Part shown: positions 1 through 8,909 of the stretch, piece after piece
Layout: each line of letters opens with the position of its first letter
Numbering within the stretch: position 1 is the first letter of the stretch
Source: Pseudomonas brassicacearum subsp. brassicacearum
GTDB taxonomy: Bacteria > Pseudomonadota > Gammaproteobacteria > Pseudomonadales > Pseudomonadaceae
Assembly: GCF_008801605.1 (NCBI RefSeq)
Contig: NZ_VZPJ01000010.1
Coordinates: 178,601-242,600 of the forward strand
DNA: 64,000 bases
Direction of reading: 5' to 3'
Notes under the pieces: generated by a model
The model's database searches: none
Told to the model about the DNA's origin: nothing
Seen by the model: the letters and a program-made list of their open reading frames with translations, nothing else
Made by a program: the position numbers and the translations under genes

Positions 1-344
1 GGGTCGAACAGGTTGAGCATCAGCGATTCCAAGGCACGGAGCTTGGCCGTCAGCGCCACATCGGCTTCCTGGCGGACCTTGAGCGAGGTGCTGTGGAAGC
101 CTTCCTTTTCACCCACGGCAAAGCCTTCGTTGTAGGCTTCCTGGCGAATGCTCTCGACTTCCTCGAGGGTCAGTGGCTGGACTTCCTCCAGCGGCACTTC
201 CTCCGGTTCCGGCAGCTCTTCCACCGGTTCCGGCTCAGGCTCGGGAACATGGGGGTCGAAGCTGGGCAGCGACCAGACGTCGAAACCACCGACGTCACGG
301 GCGCGGATCAGGTCGCTGGGTGCTTCATCACTCTTGGCAGACAT
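1..344 (-). CDS. fliH: FliH, flagellar export ATPase regulator (partial, N-terminal part)
   Basis: This is the N-terminal part of FliH, the stator and negative regulator of the FliI ATPase in the flagellar type III export apparatus. The start codon is at 344, 7 bp after the fliG stop, and the frame stays open to the first base of the window, so the C-terminal half lies outside. Visible residues begin MSAKSDEAPSDLIRARD and are followed by a Pro/Glu-rich acidic stretch (about residues 30-60) and then a helical region with YNEGFAVGEKEGF, a FliH-type glycine-spaced pattern. Its position directly downstream of fliG in the fliEFGH order supports the call more than the low-complexity sequence does. 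Confidence 0.9.
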   Translation of the reverse strand, partial: MSAKSDEAPSDLIRARDVGGFDVWSLPSFDPHVPEPEPEPVEELPEPEEVPLEEVQPLTLEEVESIRQEAYNEGFAVGEKEGFHSTSLKVRQEADVALTAKLRALESLMLNLFD

Positions 345-351
345 AACGACC

Positions 352-1371
352 TTAGATCATCTCTTCGCCGCCCTTGCCACCGAGAACGATCTCCCCGGCT
401 TCGGCCATGCGGCGGGCGATGGTGAGGATTTCCTTCTGTGCGGTTTCCACGTCGCTGACGCGTACCGGGCCCTTGGCCTCGAGATCGTCGCGCAACAGTT
501 CGGCCGCCCGTTTGGACATGTTCTTGAAGATCTTTTCCTTGACGCCTTCGTCCGACCCCTTGAGGGCCAGTACCAGCACGTCGGACGACACTTCGCGCAA
601 CAGCGCCTGGATGCCACGATCGTCGACATCGGACAGGTTGTTGAACACGAACATGAGGTCTTCGATCTGACCGGACAGGTCTTCGTCGAACTCGCGGATC
701 GAGTCCATCAACTGACCTTCGATCGAACTGTCGAGGAAGTTCATGATGTCCGCCGCGCGCTTGATGCCACCCAGGGTGGTGCGCGAGGCATTGGAGTTGC
801 CCGAGAACTGCTTCTCGAGAATCTGGTTCAATTCTTTCAGGGCCGCCGGCTGCACGGTGTTGAGCGAAGACACCCGCAGGATGATGTCCAGGCGCACCTT
901 GTGGTCGAAGTTGCCCAGCACTTCACCGGCCTGGTCCGGATCGAGGTAAGCCACCACGATCGCCTGGATCTGCGGGTGCTCGTAACGGATCACGTCGGCA
1001 ACCGCCCGCGGCTCCATCCACTTGAGGCTGTCCAGGCCGCTGGTGTTGCCGCCCAACAGGATCCGGTCGATCAGGCCGTTGGCCTTGTCCTCGCCCAGTG
1101 CCTGGGTGAGCATCTTGCGCACATAGTCGTCGGAACCGACGCCCAGGCTGGTCTGATCGCCGACGATGTCGACGAACTCACTCATCACCTGCTCGACCTG
1201 TTCACGGTGCACGTTGCCCATTTGTGCCATGGCCACGCCCACACGCTGGACCTCCTTGGGCCCCATGTGGCGCAGCACCTGGGCAGCGTCGGTCGAACCC
1301 AGGGACAGCAGCAGGATCGCGGCTTTGTCGACCCGGGACAATTTGGCAACAGCGGCTCGATTATCACTCAT
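352..1371 (-). CDS. fliG: FliG, flagellar motor switch protein
   Basis: FliG forms the switch/torque ring on the cytoplasmic face of the MS ring and interacts with FliF, FliM and the MotA stator. The product is 339 residues, the usual length. The N-terminal FliF-binding domain (KAAILLLSLG near residue 17), the middle domain with the EHPQ signature (YEHPQIQAI, near residue 130) and the C-terminal charged motor domain are all visible. The start at 1371 overlaps the end of fliF by 8 bp, indicating translational coupling. It is part of the fliE-fliF-fliG-fliH operon driven from the sigma-54 promoter upstream of fliE. Confidence 0.97.
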   Translation of the reverse strand: MSDNRAAVAKLSRVDKAAILLLSLGSTDAAQVLRHMGPKEVQRVGVAMAQMGNVHREQVEQVMSEFVDIVGDQTSLGVGSDDYVRKMLTQALGEDKANGLIDRILLGGNTSGLDSLKWMEPRAVADVIRYEHPQIQAIVVAYLDPDQAGEVLGNFDHKVRLDIILRVSSLNTVQPAALKELNQILEKQFSGNSNASRTTLGGIKRAADIMNFLDSSIEGQLMDSIREFDEDLSGQIEDLMFVFNNLSDVDDRGIQALLREVSSDVLVLALKGSDEGVKEKIFKNMSKRAAELLRDDLEAKGPVRVSDVETAQKEILTIARRMAEAGEIVLGGKGGEEMI

Positions 1372-3148
1372 CTGCGTTAATCCACTCTTTCACGACCTGG
1401 GCCACACGACCCGGATCTTCTGCCACCAGACTCTTGATGGCGTTCAACTGAGCGTCATAGCCTTCACTCGGGCTTGGCAGCAGAATGCTCTGCGGCCCGC
1501 CGAGGCTGACGCGATCGTTGGCCAATTCGCCATCCAGGCCGCCCATGCCTCCCAGCTCGACATCACCAAAACCTGCCAACTGCTTGCTCTTGCCGCCACC
1601 GGTGATGTTGTTGAGCACCGGACGCAGCACGCCAAACACCAGCACCAGGATAAACAGCACACCCAGTACTTGCTTGACCACATCCCAGAACCAGGGTTGC
1701 GAATAAAACGGAATATCGGCGACCACTTCACCGCGTTCCAGGGAGAACGGTACGTTGATCACGCTGACGCTGTCGCCGCGGCTGGCGTCGAAACCGACGG
1801 CGTCCTGCACCAGGCGAGTAAAGCGCGCCAATTCGTCGGCACTCCATGGTGCACGACTGGTTTCGCCGTTGGCCGCATTGACCTTGACCTGATCGTCCAC
1901 CACCACGGCGACCGACAAGCGGGTCAAACGGCCCTGCTGCTGCTTGGTGTGGCTGATGGAGCGGTCGAGTTCGAAGTTCTTGGTCGACTGCTGACGCTTG
2001 TCGGCCGGATACGGCGCCAGCATCGGCTGGCCGGTGGCCGGGTCCATGATCTGCTGGCCATTGGCATCGATCAGCGGTTGGCCTGGCTGCACCATGCCGG
2101 CGGCCGCCGTGGCGCCACCGGTGGTTTGCGGCGCGCTGGCCGGCGACGGCGGCTGGTTGCTCAGGGCACCCGGTACGCCTTGCGGGCCATTGCTGGCAGT
2201 ACGCTGCTCATTCACCGACTGTTCGCTGCGCAACGCCGGTTGATCCGGGTTGAACTGCTCGGAAGTGGACTCGACGGCGCTGAAGTCGACATCAGCCGAC
2301 ACTTCGGCTTTGTAGCGATCGTTACCCAGGATCGGTTGCAGGATGTTGTGCACCCGCTGGGTCAGCATGCCTTCCATGCGGCGGCTGTAATCGAATTGCT
2401 TGCCGGCCATGGTCAGTTCGGAGTTTTCCGCCTGATCGGACAGCAGGTTGCCTTTCTGGTCGACCACAGTGATCTGCGATTTGCTCAGCTCAGGTACGCT
2501 GGTTGCCACCAGGTTGATGATGGCAAGCACTTGGCCTGGCTCCAGGGAGCGGCCCGAATACAGCTCGACCAATACCGAAGCGCTGGGCTTGCGCTCATCG
2601 CGCACGAACACCGAGCTTTTCGGGATCGCCAGGTGCACACGGGCGCCCTTGACGTTGTTCAGGCTGGAAATGGTCCGCGCCAGCTCACCCTCCAGGCCGC
2701 GACGATAACGGGTCGCTTCCATGAATTGGCTGGTGCCCAGGCCCTGGTCCTTGTCGAGGATCTCGAAACCGATGTTGCCATCGGTAGGCGTCACGCCAGC
2801 CGCAGCGAGCTTGAGGCGCGCACGGGCAACGTCATCGGCCTTGACCAGCAACGCGCCGGAGTTGGGTTCGACGGTGTAAGGAATGTCGGCGGAAGCCAGG
2901 GTTTCCATGACTTGCTTGGCGTCCATGCCCGCCAGGCTGCCATACAGCGGCCGGTAGTCCGGCTGCTGGGACCACAGCACCACGGCAAAACCAATCGCCA
3001 CGCTGGCAGCCAGGCCGACCAACAGGCCCACCTGACGCAGCATGGTCATCTCGGAGAGATTTTCCAGGAAGGACAGACCGAATAGCGGCGGTTTGCCGTC
3101 TACCGGAGTGGCCTTGGCCGGAACGTTATCAACGGCTGCTTCTGCCAT
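1364..3148 (-). CDS. fliF: FliF, flagellar MS-ring protein
   Basis: FliF builds the MS ring in the inner membrane, the foundation of the basal body and housing of the export gate. The 594-residue product has an N-terminal membrane segment at about residues 40-60 and a second near residues 488-510, with the periplasmic ring-building domains between them. A Pro/Ala/Gln-rich linker of about 70 residues (around 300-370) is the variable insert. The C-terminal tail is the FliG-binding segment and overlaps the fliG start by 8 bp. It follows fliE by 15 bp. Confidence 0.97.
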   Translation of the reverse strand: MAEAAVDNVPAKATPVDGKPPLFGLSFLENLSEMTMLRQVGLLVGLAASVAIGFAVVLWSQQPDYRPLYGSLAGMDAKQVMETLASADIPYTVEPNSGALLVKADDVARARLKLAAAGVTPTDGNIGFEILDKDQGLGTSQFMEATRYRRGLEGELARTISSLNNVKGARVHLAIPKSSVFVRDERKPSASVLVELYSGRSLEPGQVLAIINLVATSVPELSKSQITVVDQKGNLLSDQAENSELTMAGKQFDYSRRMEGMLTQRVHNILQPILGNDRYKAEVSADVDFSAVESTSEQFNPDQPALRSEQSVNEQRTASNGPQGVPGALSNQPPSPASAPQTTGGATAAAGMVQPGQPLIDANGQQIMDPATGQPMLAPYPADKRQQSTKNFELDRSISHTKQQQGRLTRLSVAVVVDDQVKVNAANGETSRAPWSADELARFTRLVQDAVGFDASRGDSVSVINVPFSLERGEVVADIPFYSQPWFWDVVKQVLGVLFILVLVFGVLRPVLNNITGGGKSKQLAGFGDVELGGMGGLDGELANDRVSLGGPQSILLPSPSEGYDAQLNAIKSLVAEDPGRVAQVVKEWINADE

Positions 3149-3163
3149 GACTCAATAATTTCC

Positions 3164-3490
3164 TTAAACCGGCATCTGCATGATGTCTTGGTAGGCTTGA
3201 ACCAGTTTGTTACGAACCTGGGTCAACGCCTGAAACGAGACACTGGCTTTCTGCGAGGAGATCATTACGTCCGTCAGGTCGACGCCACTTTTGCCAATCT
3301 CGAAAGCACTGGCCAACTGGTTCGATGCCTGCTGGGTATCGTTCACTTTATTGACGGCCTGACCGAGCATGTCGGAAAAGCTGCTGCCACCCACCTGGGG
3401 GACCGCGACCGATTTAGGCTGGGCCATGGCGTCCATTTGCATGGCCCGCATGTCCAACATCAACCGATTAAATTCAATACCTTGGCTCAT
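3164..3490 (-). CDS. fliE: FliE, MS ring-rod junction protein
   Basis: FliE is the small adaptor between the MS ring and the proximal rod and one of the first export substrates. The 108-residue product matches the family length. The C-terminal part reads DLTDVMISSQKASVSFQAL, characteristic of FliE. It is the first gene of the fliEFG(H) operon; a sigma-54 promoter lies at 3552-3567, giving a leader of about 50 nt. Confidence 0.96.
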   Translation of the reverse strand: MSQGIEFNRLMLDMRAMQMDAMAQPKSVAVPQVGGSSFSDMLGQAVNKVNDTQQASNQLASAFEIGKSGVDLTDVMISSQKASVSFQALTQVRNKLVQAYQDIMQMPV

Positions 3491-3551
3491 GGTCTACTCT
3501 CTCTGGCGGCCCGCATTTTTTTGACACTTACTCAGCGGGTATTCAGGTATT

Positions 3552-3567
3552 AGCAACAAGGGTGCCA
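3552..3567 (-). promoter_or_regulatory. Sigma-54 promoter of fliE
   Basis: On the minus strand this reads TGGCACCCTTGTTGCT, a full match to TGGCAC-N5-TTGCW with invariant GG at -24 and GC at -12. It lies about 60 bp upstream of the fliE start. In Pseudomonas the fliE operon is a class of flagellar gene that needs RpoN and FleR, encoded next door. Confidence 0.88.
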
Positions 3568-3607
3568 GCTCCATGGCCGCAAAAAACAAATGCGCGCACA
3601 ACTCCAT

Positions 3608-3695
3608 TGTGGGAGCGAGCTTGCTCGCGATAACCCATCACATCCGACCTCAACTTGACTGACCCACCGCTATCGCGAGCAAGCTCGCTCCCACA
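3608..3695. repeat. REP pair (inverted) between fliE and fleR
   Basis: Two inverted copies of the 25-base pseudomonad REP palindrome (TGTGGGAGCGAGCTTGCTCG... at 3608-3632 and its reverse complement at 3671-3695) are separated by 38 bp, forming a REPIN. It sits between the 3' end of fleR and the fliE promoter. Confidence 0.9.
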
Positions 3696-3713
3696 GGGAT
3701 TTTCGGCGCTTAT

Positions 3714-5108
3714 TCAACTGGCGAACAGATAAGCCTCGACATCCATGCCGGCGTCGCGCATTTGCGCCAGTTTGTAGCGCAGGGTACGCGGGCTGATCCC
3801 CAGGCGTTCGGCCGCCTCCTTGCGACGACCGCGTTCGGCGCGCAGGGTGTCGATGATCATCTGGAATTCGCGACGACGCAGGTCGTCTCCCAAGGCGCCG
3901 GCCGACTCGCCCTCCACTTCCACCGCAGGCGCAAAGGCCGCTGCTGGTACTGGCGACAGAGCAGGCAATGGCGCGCAGGCCACCGGGCCGACCAGGCAGA
4001 AATCCTCCGGTTGGATCAAGCCGCCCTGCTGCAGGATCAAGGCCCGCTGGATGGCGTTATCGAGCTCTCGGACATTTCCCGGCCATGGGTAGGCAATCAG
4101 GCAGGCCTGAGCCTGCGTTGATAGCCGCGCCGCCGCATGCTTCATTTTATTGACGTGTTTGTTCAGCAGACGCTCAGCCAGCGGCAGGATATCGGCGGTG
4201 CGCTCGCGCAACGGACGCCAGGCCAGCGGGAATACCGACAGGCGGTAATAGAGATCCTCACGAAACCGCCCAGCCGCCACTTCGCCGGCCAGGTCGCGGT
4301 TGGTGGTCGCCACCACGCGGATATCCAGGCTGATGGGCTTGCGCGCACCGACCCGTTCCACTTCCCGCTCCTGCAATACCCGCAGCAACTTGGCCTGCAA
4401 GCCCATCGGCATTTCGGAAATTTCATCGAGCAGGATCGTGCCGCCGTCGGCTTGTTCGAATTTACCGGCCTGAGCCGCGATGGCCCCCGTGAACGAGCCC
4501 TTTTCGTGACCGAACAGTGTCGCCTCGAGCATGTTGTCGGGAATCGCCGCGCAATTGATGGCAATGAACGGTTCGCTGGCACGCCGGGACTGTTGATGGA
4601 TATAGCGCGCCAGCACTTCCTTGCCCGTACCGGACTCGCCGGAAATCAACACGGTTGAATCGCTGCGTGCCACCCGTGCGGCCAATTCCAGCAGTTGCGC
4701 ACTGGCCGGCTCAATGGCCACCGGGCCTTCGCCCTCGACCGCGAGGCTGCCCAAGGCATGACGCGCGACCAGGTCCAGCAGCGCTTTTGGCTCGAACGGC
4801 TTGACCAGGTAATCCGCGGCGCCCTGGCGCATGGCATCCACCGCTCGCTCGACGGCGCCGTGAGCGGTCATCAGCAAGACCGGCAGTTGCGGCTGACGGG
4901 CGCGCAACAGGCCGAGTAATTGATGGCCGTCCATGCCCGGCATATTGACGTCACTGACCACCAGGCTGAATGCTTCGCGCCCCACCGCCAGCAGCGCTTC
5001 TTCCGCCGAACCGACAGCGGCATAGTCGTGCCCGGCCAGCACCAGTGTATCGGCCAGCGCCTCGCGCAGGGCCCGGTCATCCTCAACCAGTAACACCTTG
5101 ATCGCCAT
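3714..5108 (-). CDS. fleR: FleR (FlrC), sigma-54 response regulator of flagellar genes
   Basis: This is the NtrC-type response regulator of the FleSR pair, activating class III flagellar (basal body/hook) promoters with RpoN. The 464-residue protein has a receiver domain with acidic pocket D10/D11, phosphoacceptor D53 and K103; an AAA+ domain with Walker A GESGTGKE; the sigma-54 contact loop in the variant form GSFTGA; and a Fis-type HTH at the C terminus (RLGISPRTLRYKL). The open frame extends upstream to 5336 inside fleS, but the homologous start MAIKVLLVEDD is at 5108, 5 bp after the fleS stop. It is co-transcribed with fleS. Confidence 0.96.
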   Translation of the reverse strand: MAIKVLLVEDDRALREALADTLVLAGHDYAAVGSAEEALLAVGREAFSLVVSDVNMPGMDGHQLLGLLRARQPQLPVLLMTAHGAVERAVDAMRQGAADYLVKPFEPKALLDLVARHALGSLAVEGEGPVAIEPASAQLLELAARVARSDSTVLISGESGTGKEVLARYIHQQSRRASEPFIAINCAAIPDNMLEATLFGHEKGSFTGAIAAQAGKFEQADGGTILLDEISEMPMGLQAKLLRVLQEREVERVGARKPISLDIRVVATTNRDLAGEVAAGRFREDLYYRLSVFPLAWRPLRERTADILPLAERLLNKHVNKMKHAAARLSTQAQACLIAYPWPGNVRELDNAIQRALILQQGGLIQPEDFCLVGPVACAPLPALSPVPAAAFAPAVEVEGESAGALGDDLRRREFQMIIDTLRAERGRRKEAAERLGISPRTLRYKLAQMRDAGMDVEAYLFAS

Positions 5109-5113
5109 TGCTT

Positions 5114-6322
5114 TCACTCCACCACTGGCGCATTGGAAAACAGCGGCAAGCACACCGTCGCACAGGTGCCACGACCCAACCGCGAGCGCAGTTGCAATTC
5201 TCCCTGGTGGGCACGCGCCACAGCCTTGACCACGGTCAGGCCCAGGCCGGTGCCAGTGGTCTTGGTGGTGAAAAATGGCTCGCCCAAGCGCGCCAGCACG
5301 GCCGGCGCGATACCACTGCCGTTGTCGCTGACACACAGGCGCAAGGTGTGATCGCGTGTATATAAGTGCACTTTCAGCCGGACGTCGCCGCCGCTGGCCT
5401 GGATCGCGTTTTCGATGAGGTTCAGCACCGCGCCCACCAACGTGTCGCGGTTACATAACACTTCGCCGACGTGGCTGTCGCACTGCCAACGGATCGGCAG
5501 CTCCTGTACATGGGTCAACGCCGCGGCCTGCAGTGATTGCAGCAAGGCCTTGGGGGTGACACGGTCGGTCAACGGCAGCTCGCCGCGAGCGAATACCAGC
5601 ATGTCGCGCACCTGGTGCTCCAGTTCGTGCAGGCGTTCTTTCAAGCGTCCGGCGAACCGTTGCTGGGTTTCCATCGGCAATTGCTGTTCAGTCAGATGAC
5701 TGGCATAGAGCAGCGCGGCAGAAAGCGGCGTACGAATCTGATGGGCCAGCGACGCCACCATCCGCCCCAGGGAAGAGAGGCGCTCATGGCGAGCCAGCTG
5801 GTCTTGCAAGTGACGGGTTTCAGTCAAGTCATTGAGCAGCACCAACTGCCCCGGCTCGGCATCCAGCGAGCGCGTCGAGATGGACAGGCGCCGACCGTCC
5901 TTGAGGGAGACCTCATGACCATCGTCTTCACGGGGCGCAAAGCAGCGGGCGATGACATGCCGCCACAGCTCGCCTTCCAACGGCAGGCCGAGCAGCTCGC
6001 AGGCCGCGGGGTTGGCTTCGCGTACACGGCCGTGGGCGTCGATGACGATAACGCCACCGGGCAACAGATCGAGGAGATTTTGCAGACGATTAGCCAGGCG
6101 TTCCTTTTCCGCCAGCTCCTGCATGCGCTGGGCGCTGACCACGGCCAGCTCACCCTTGAGCTCGGTGACCCGGGCTTCGAGCAGGCTGTAGGAATCAGTC
6201 AGTTGGCTGGACATCTGGTTGAACAGCGAAAATGCCTGCTCAAGTCCAAGCCGGCTTGCCTGCTCGGCGGACGGCATGTGTTCCGGCTCGGGGACAGGAG
6301 ACATCTGGGCGGCTAGGGTCAT
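5114..6322 (-). CDS. fleS: FleS (FlrB), flagellar sensor histidine kinase
   Basis: This is the histidine kinase partner of FleR. The 402-residue protein has no membrane segment, so it is a cytoplasmic sensor. After an N-terminal coiled-coil region (about 20-75) comes a PAS domain (LLDLLPGGVIVIDAHGRV), then a HisKA dimerisation helix with H-box SLAHQIRTPLSA, and the HATPase domain with the N box (NLIENAIQASG) and G box (DNGSGI). It is the first gene of the fleSR operon; a sigma-54 promoter at 6376-6391 leaves a leader of about 40 nt and fits activation by FleQ. Confidence 0.96.
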   Translation of the reverse strand: MTLAAQMSPVPEPEHMPSAEQASRLGLEQAFSLFNQMSSQLTDSYSLLEARVTELKGELAVVSAQRMQELAEKERLANRLQNLLDLLPGGVIVIDAHGRVREANPAACELLGLPLEGELWRHVIARCFAPREDDGHEVSLKDGRRLSISTRSLDAEPGQLVLLNDLTETRHLQDQLARHERLSSLGRMVASLAHQIRTPLSAALLYASHLTEQQLPMETQQRFAGRLKERLHELEHQVRDMLVFARGELPLTDRVTPKALLQSLQAAALTHVQELPIRWQCDSHVGEVLCNRDTLVGAVLNLIENAIQASGGDVRLKVHLYTRDHTLRLCVSDNGSGIAPAVLARLGEPFFTTKTTGTGLGLTVVKAVARAHQGELQLRSRLGRGTCATVCLPLFSNAPVVE

Positions 6323-6375
6323 CGTGCTCTCTCGCTTGGCTGACCGTCAGTTAAACGGAACGTTGCGAGGGCTAT

Positions 6376-6391
6376 AGCAATACCCGTGCCG
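6376..6391 (-). promoter_or_regulatory. Sigma-54 promoter of fleSR
   Basis: The minus strand reads CGGCACGGGTATTGCT, matching TGGCAC-N5-TTGCW with GG and GC at the right spacing. It abuts the U-tract of the fleQ terminator (6392-6420). In P. aeruginosa the fleSR operon is known to depend on FleQ and RpoN. Confidence 0.85.
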
Positions 6392-6420
6392 AAAAAAAAC
6401 CGCCTGAAAATCAGGCGGTT
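6392..6420 (-). terminator. Rho-independent terminator of fleQ
   Basis: On the minus strand a 10-bp stem (AACCGCCTGA / TCAGGCGGTT) with a 3-nt loop is followed by eight Us. It starts 13 bp after the fleQ stop and its U-run ends exactly where the fleSR promoter begins. Confidence 0.92.
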
Positions 6421-6432
6421 GGAAAACAGGCG

Positions 6433-7908
6433 TCAATCATCCGCCTGTTCATCTCCTTCGCGACGGCTCATGCCGTACTTGCGCATCTTCTCCACCAGGG
6501 TGGTGCGACGGATGCGCAGGCGTTCTGCCGCGCGGGCCACGATACCGTTGGCATCATCCAGCGCCTGCTGGATCAGCCCTTGCTCCAGGCCTCCCAGGTA
6601 ATCCTTGAGATCCAGGCCTTCGGGCGGCAACAAGGCATTGGCGGTGAAATCCGGTGTGTGGCCGTTGATTGCCACCCGCTCCTCCAGATCGCTGCGCAGG
6701 CTGTCGACCATTTGCTCGTCTTCGTCGTCGACGTAGCGGAATTTCTTCGGCAGTTCGTTCACGCCGATCACCCCGTACGGGTGCATGATCGCCATGCGCT
6801 CCACCAGATTGGCCAGCTCACGGACGTTGCCCGGCCAGCCATGGCGGCACAGGGACATGATCGCCGCCGAGTTGAAACGAATCGAACCGCGCTTTTCGTG
6901 CTCCATGCGCGAGATCAGTTCGTTCATCAACAACGGAATGTCTTCGACGCGCTCGCGCAGTGGCGCCATTTCGATCGGGAAAACGTTGAGGCGGTAGTAG
7001 AGGTCTTCGCGGAAACTGCCAACCTCGATCATGCTCTCGAGGTTCTTGTGCGTAGCGGCAATGATTCGCACATCGACGCTCTGGGTCTTGTTGCTGCCCA
7101 CGCGTTCGAAGGTGCGCTCCTGCAGGACCCGCAACAGCTTGACCTGCATCGGCAGCGGCATGTCGCCGATTTCGTCGAGAAACAGCGTACCGCCGTTGGC
7201 CAGTTCGAAACGCCCGGCGCGGCTGGTGATCGCGCCGGTAAAGGCGCCCTTCTCATGACCAAACAGCTCGCTCTCCAGCAACTCGGCCGGGATCGCGCCA
7301 CAGTTGACTGGCACGAACGGCGCTTCGCGGCGCTTGGAGTGGTAATGCAGGTTGCGCGCAACCACTTCCTTGCCGGTGCCCGATTCGCCCAGGATCAGCA
7401 CGCTGGCGTCGGTATCGGCGACCTGCTGCATCATCTGGCGCACGTGCTGGATCGCCCGGCTGGTGCCGACAAGGCTGCGGAACAGGTTGGGTTCGCGATG
7501 CCTGCCACGCTCACGGGCCTGGTCGTACATCTCGCGATAAACCTGCGCGCGATGCAGCGAATCAAGCAGCTTGCTGTAGCTGGGCGGCATTTCGAGCGTG
7601 GAAAGAACCCGGCGGCGCTGGTCTTCAGGCAAGTCAAGGGAAGAATTTTCGCCCATTAACAAAACCGGAAGGAACTCATCCCAGGTTGAGAGTGTCTTTA
7701 GCAAGCCCAAAAGCGTTGCAGGAGCATTTACGGTCCCGATAAGGACACAGATGACTTCACGACTGGACGACAATGAGCCGACAGCCTGCTGCCAGTCATG
7801 GCTTCCGCAGGGTAAATTTTCTTCGCCGAGAAAATTCAGGATCACCGCCAAGTCGCGGCGGCGGACGCTATCGTCATCGATCAGGAGAATTTTGGTTTCA
7901 CGCCACAT
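6433..7908 (-). CDS. fleQ: FleQ, c-di-GMP-responsive master regulator of flagella and biofilm
   Basis: FleQ is the sigma-54 enhancer-binding protein at the top of the Pseudomonas flagellar cascade; with c-di-GMP it also controls adhesin and exopolysaccharide genes. The 491-residue product has an atypical receiver domain without an obvious phosphoacceptor Asp, the LFRS motif at 142-145 (c-di-GMP pocket in P. aeruginosa), Walker A GESGTGKE at 174-181, an intact GAFTGA loop and a Fis HTH near the C terminus (AERLRIRRTTLVEKM). It is monocistronic: a terminator follows at 6392-6420. Confidence 0.97.
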   Translation of the reverse strand: MWRETKILLIDDDSVRRRDLAVILNFLGEENLPCGSHDWQQAVGSLSSSREVICVLIGTVNAPATLLGLLKTLSTWDEFLPVLLMGENSSLDLPEDQRRRVLSTLEMPPSYSKLLDSLHRAQVYREMYDQARERGRHREPNLFRSLVGTSRAIQHVRQMMQQVADTDASVLILGESGTGKEVVARNLHYHSKRREAPFVPVNCGAIPAELLESELFGHEKGAFTGAITSRAGRFELANGGTLFLDEIGDMPLPMQVKLLRVLQERTFERVGSNKTQSVDVRIIAATHKNLESMIEVGSFREDLYYRLNVFPIEMAPLRERVEDIPLLMNELISRMEHEKRGSIRFNSAAIMSLCRHGWPGNVRELANLVERMAIMHPYGVIGVNELPKKFRYVDDEDEQMVDSLRSDLEERVAINGHTPDFTANALLPPEGLDLKDYLGGLEQGLIQQALDDANGIVARAAERLRIRRTTLVEKMRKYGMSRREGDEQADD

Positions 7909-7996
7909 GCAATAGCAACTTCCCTAGTCAACCCAATGCCCGAAATTAGGGGGCAAGCTAGACGCTTGCAGACTTGTCATGCCTGTAGACGCCTTA

Positions 7997-8025
7997 AATC
8001 TGTAAACAGCTACTAGTTAAGTCAA
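7997..8025 (-). promoter_or_regulatory. Possible sigma-70 promoter of fleQ
   Basis: On the minus strand TTGACT and CAGATT are separated by 17 bp, about 90 bp upstream of the fleQ start. The -10 is a weak match. In P. aeruginosa fleQ is transcribed from a sigma-70 promoter, which is why I looked here. No sigma-54 element was seen in this gap. Confidence 0.3.
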
Positions 8026-8076
8026 AAAACCGCGCACAGTCAAATTTATGGCGCAACGGCTCGGATTAAGTGAGCA

Positions 8077-8373
8077 TTAACCGAACAGATGGTAAACCTT
8101 TGCCGCGTTCTGTGCTTGATGGATCTGTTGCATCTCGTCGACGATCGCCTGACGCTCTCCTGTCGCCGCCTCCAGCAATTGCCGATACACCCCTAGCAAC
8201 TCCTCAAGATTGATCCGCAACGCCGCCTCATCCACCTGGGACTCGCCCAGGACGTCTTCCATGCAGGAACGGCAAGCCAGGTCCAACTGACCGATGGCCT
8301 CCCAGTTTCGCTCGGCCAGGGCATCAACCAAGGCATCACGGGTTTGTTCGATTCGCTGCAGGACAAGACTCAT
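8077..8373 (-). CDS. fliT: FliT-like flagellar chaperone
   Basis: This small (98-residue), fully helical protein directly after fliS is the expected position of FliT, the export chaperone for FliD. Sequence such as RIEQTRDALVDALAERNWEAIGQLD fits the FliT helical repeat. It also carries two cysteines (ACRSCMED). It lies 11 bp downstream of fliS, so it is probably the last gene of fliD-fliS-fliT. The assignment rests on size, helicity and synteny. Confidence 0.85.
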   Translation of the reverse strand: MSLVLQRIEQTRDALVDALAERNWEAIGQLDLACRSCMEDVLGESQVDEAALRINLEELLGVYRQLLEAATGERQAIVDEMQQIHQAQNAAKVYHLFG

Positions 8374-8384
8374 GAGAGCACTCC

Positions 8385-8780
8385 TTAGAATTGCGGACCA
8401 GGCGCGGCAATGGCATCCCAGCCTTCCTTGACCGTGTGAAGCAGATCGGCGACTTCGTCGAGGATCTTCGCATCGGCCTTGACGTTGGCCTCGGCCAGAC
8501 GTTTCATCATGTAAGCGTAAAGAGCGTCCAATTCAGCGACCGACTCGGCCCGATTTTCCAGGTCCAGGCCTTCACGCAAACCACCGACGATGCCGATGGC
8601 CTTGCTGATCAGAATGCCTCTGTTTGCAATATCCTTGCGCTCCAGCGCGCCCTTGGCTTGGGCGATACGATCCAGTCCGCCTTCCATGAGCATCTGCACA
8701 AGACGATGGGGACTCGCTTCGGAGGTTTGCGCTTGGGCGCCAATCTTCTGGTATTGGCGAAGGGCCAACATCGGATTCAT
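8385..8780 (-). CDS. fliS: FliS, flagellin export chaperone
   Basis: FliS binds the C-terminal helices of flagellin and keeps it unfolded for export. The 131-residue product contains the family signature SPHRLVQMLMEGGLDRIAQA near residue 24 and a helical bundle throughout. It is transcribed on the minus strand after fliD; a hairpin at 8859-8894 lies between them and may reduce read-through. Confidence 0.95.
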   Translation of the reverse strand: MNPMLALRQYQKIGAQAQTSEASPHRLVQMLMEGGLDRIAQAKGALERKDIANRGILISKAIGIVGGLREGLDLENRAESVAELDALYAYMMKRLAEANVKADAKILDEVADLLHTVKEGWDAIAAPGPQF

Positions 8781-8858
8781 GTTCTACCTCATCTAAAACT
8801 TCAGTTCGTATAAACAGCGTATCGACGCTGCGTCAAAAAACTTTAGGTCAAAAAGCCG

Positions 8859-8894
8859 AAAGCCCGGAACGCTGTCAAAACGTTGCCGGGCTTT
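8859..8894 (-). terminator. Hairpin/terminator after fliD
   Basis: A stem of AAAGCCCGGAACG with TTTGCCCGGC-type complement (one bulge) and 9-nt loop lies 16 bp after the fliD stop. On the minus strand it ends GGGCTTTCGGCTTTTTG, a broken U-run, so termination may be partial, letting fliS and fliT be co-transcribed. Confidence 0.65.
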
Positions 8895-8909
8895 TGCATC
8901 GGTCGAAAA

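Noticed and set aside
1166..3085. Long plus-strand open frames opposite fliF, opposite flgK (21450-23504), and opposite flgI/flgH (24833-26746).
   Set aside because: These are antisense shadows of GC-rich genes; their translations are Arg/Ala/His-rich with no domain and the opposite strand is clearly coding.
7909..8076. A sigma-54 promoter for fleQ.
   Set aside because: No GG-N10-GC element with a TGGCAC-like half was found; only a weak sigma-70-like pair is present.
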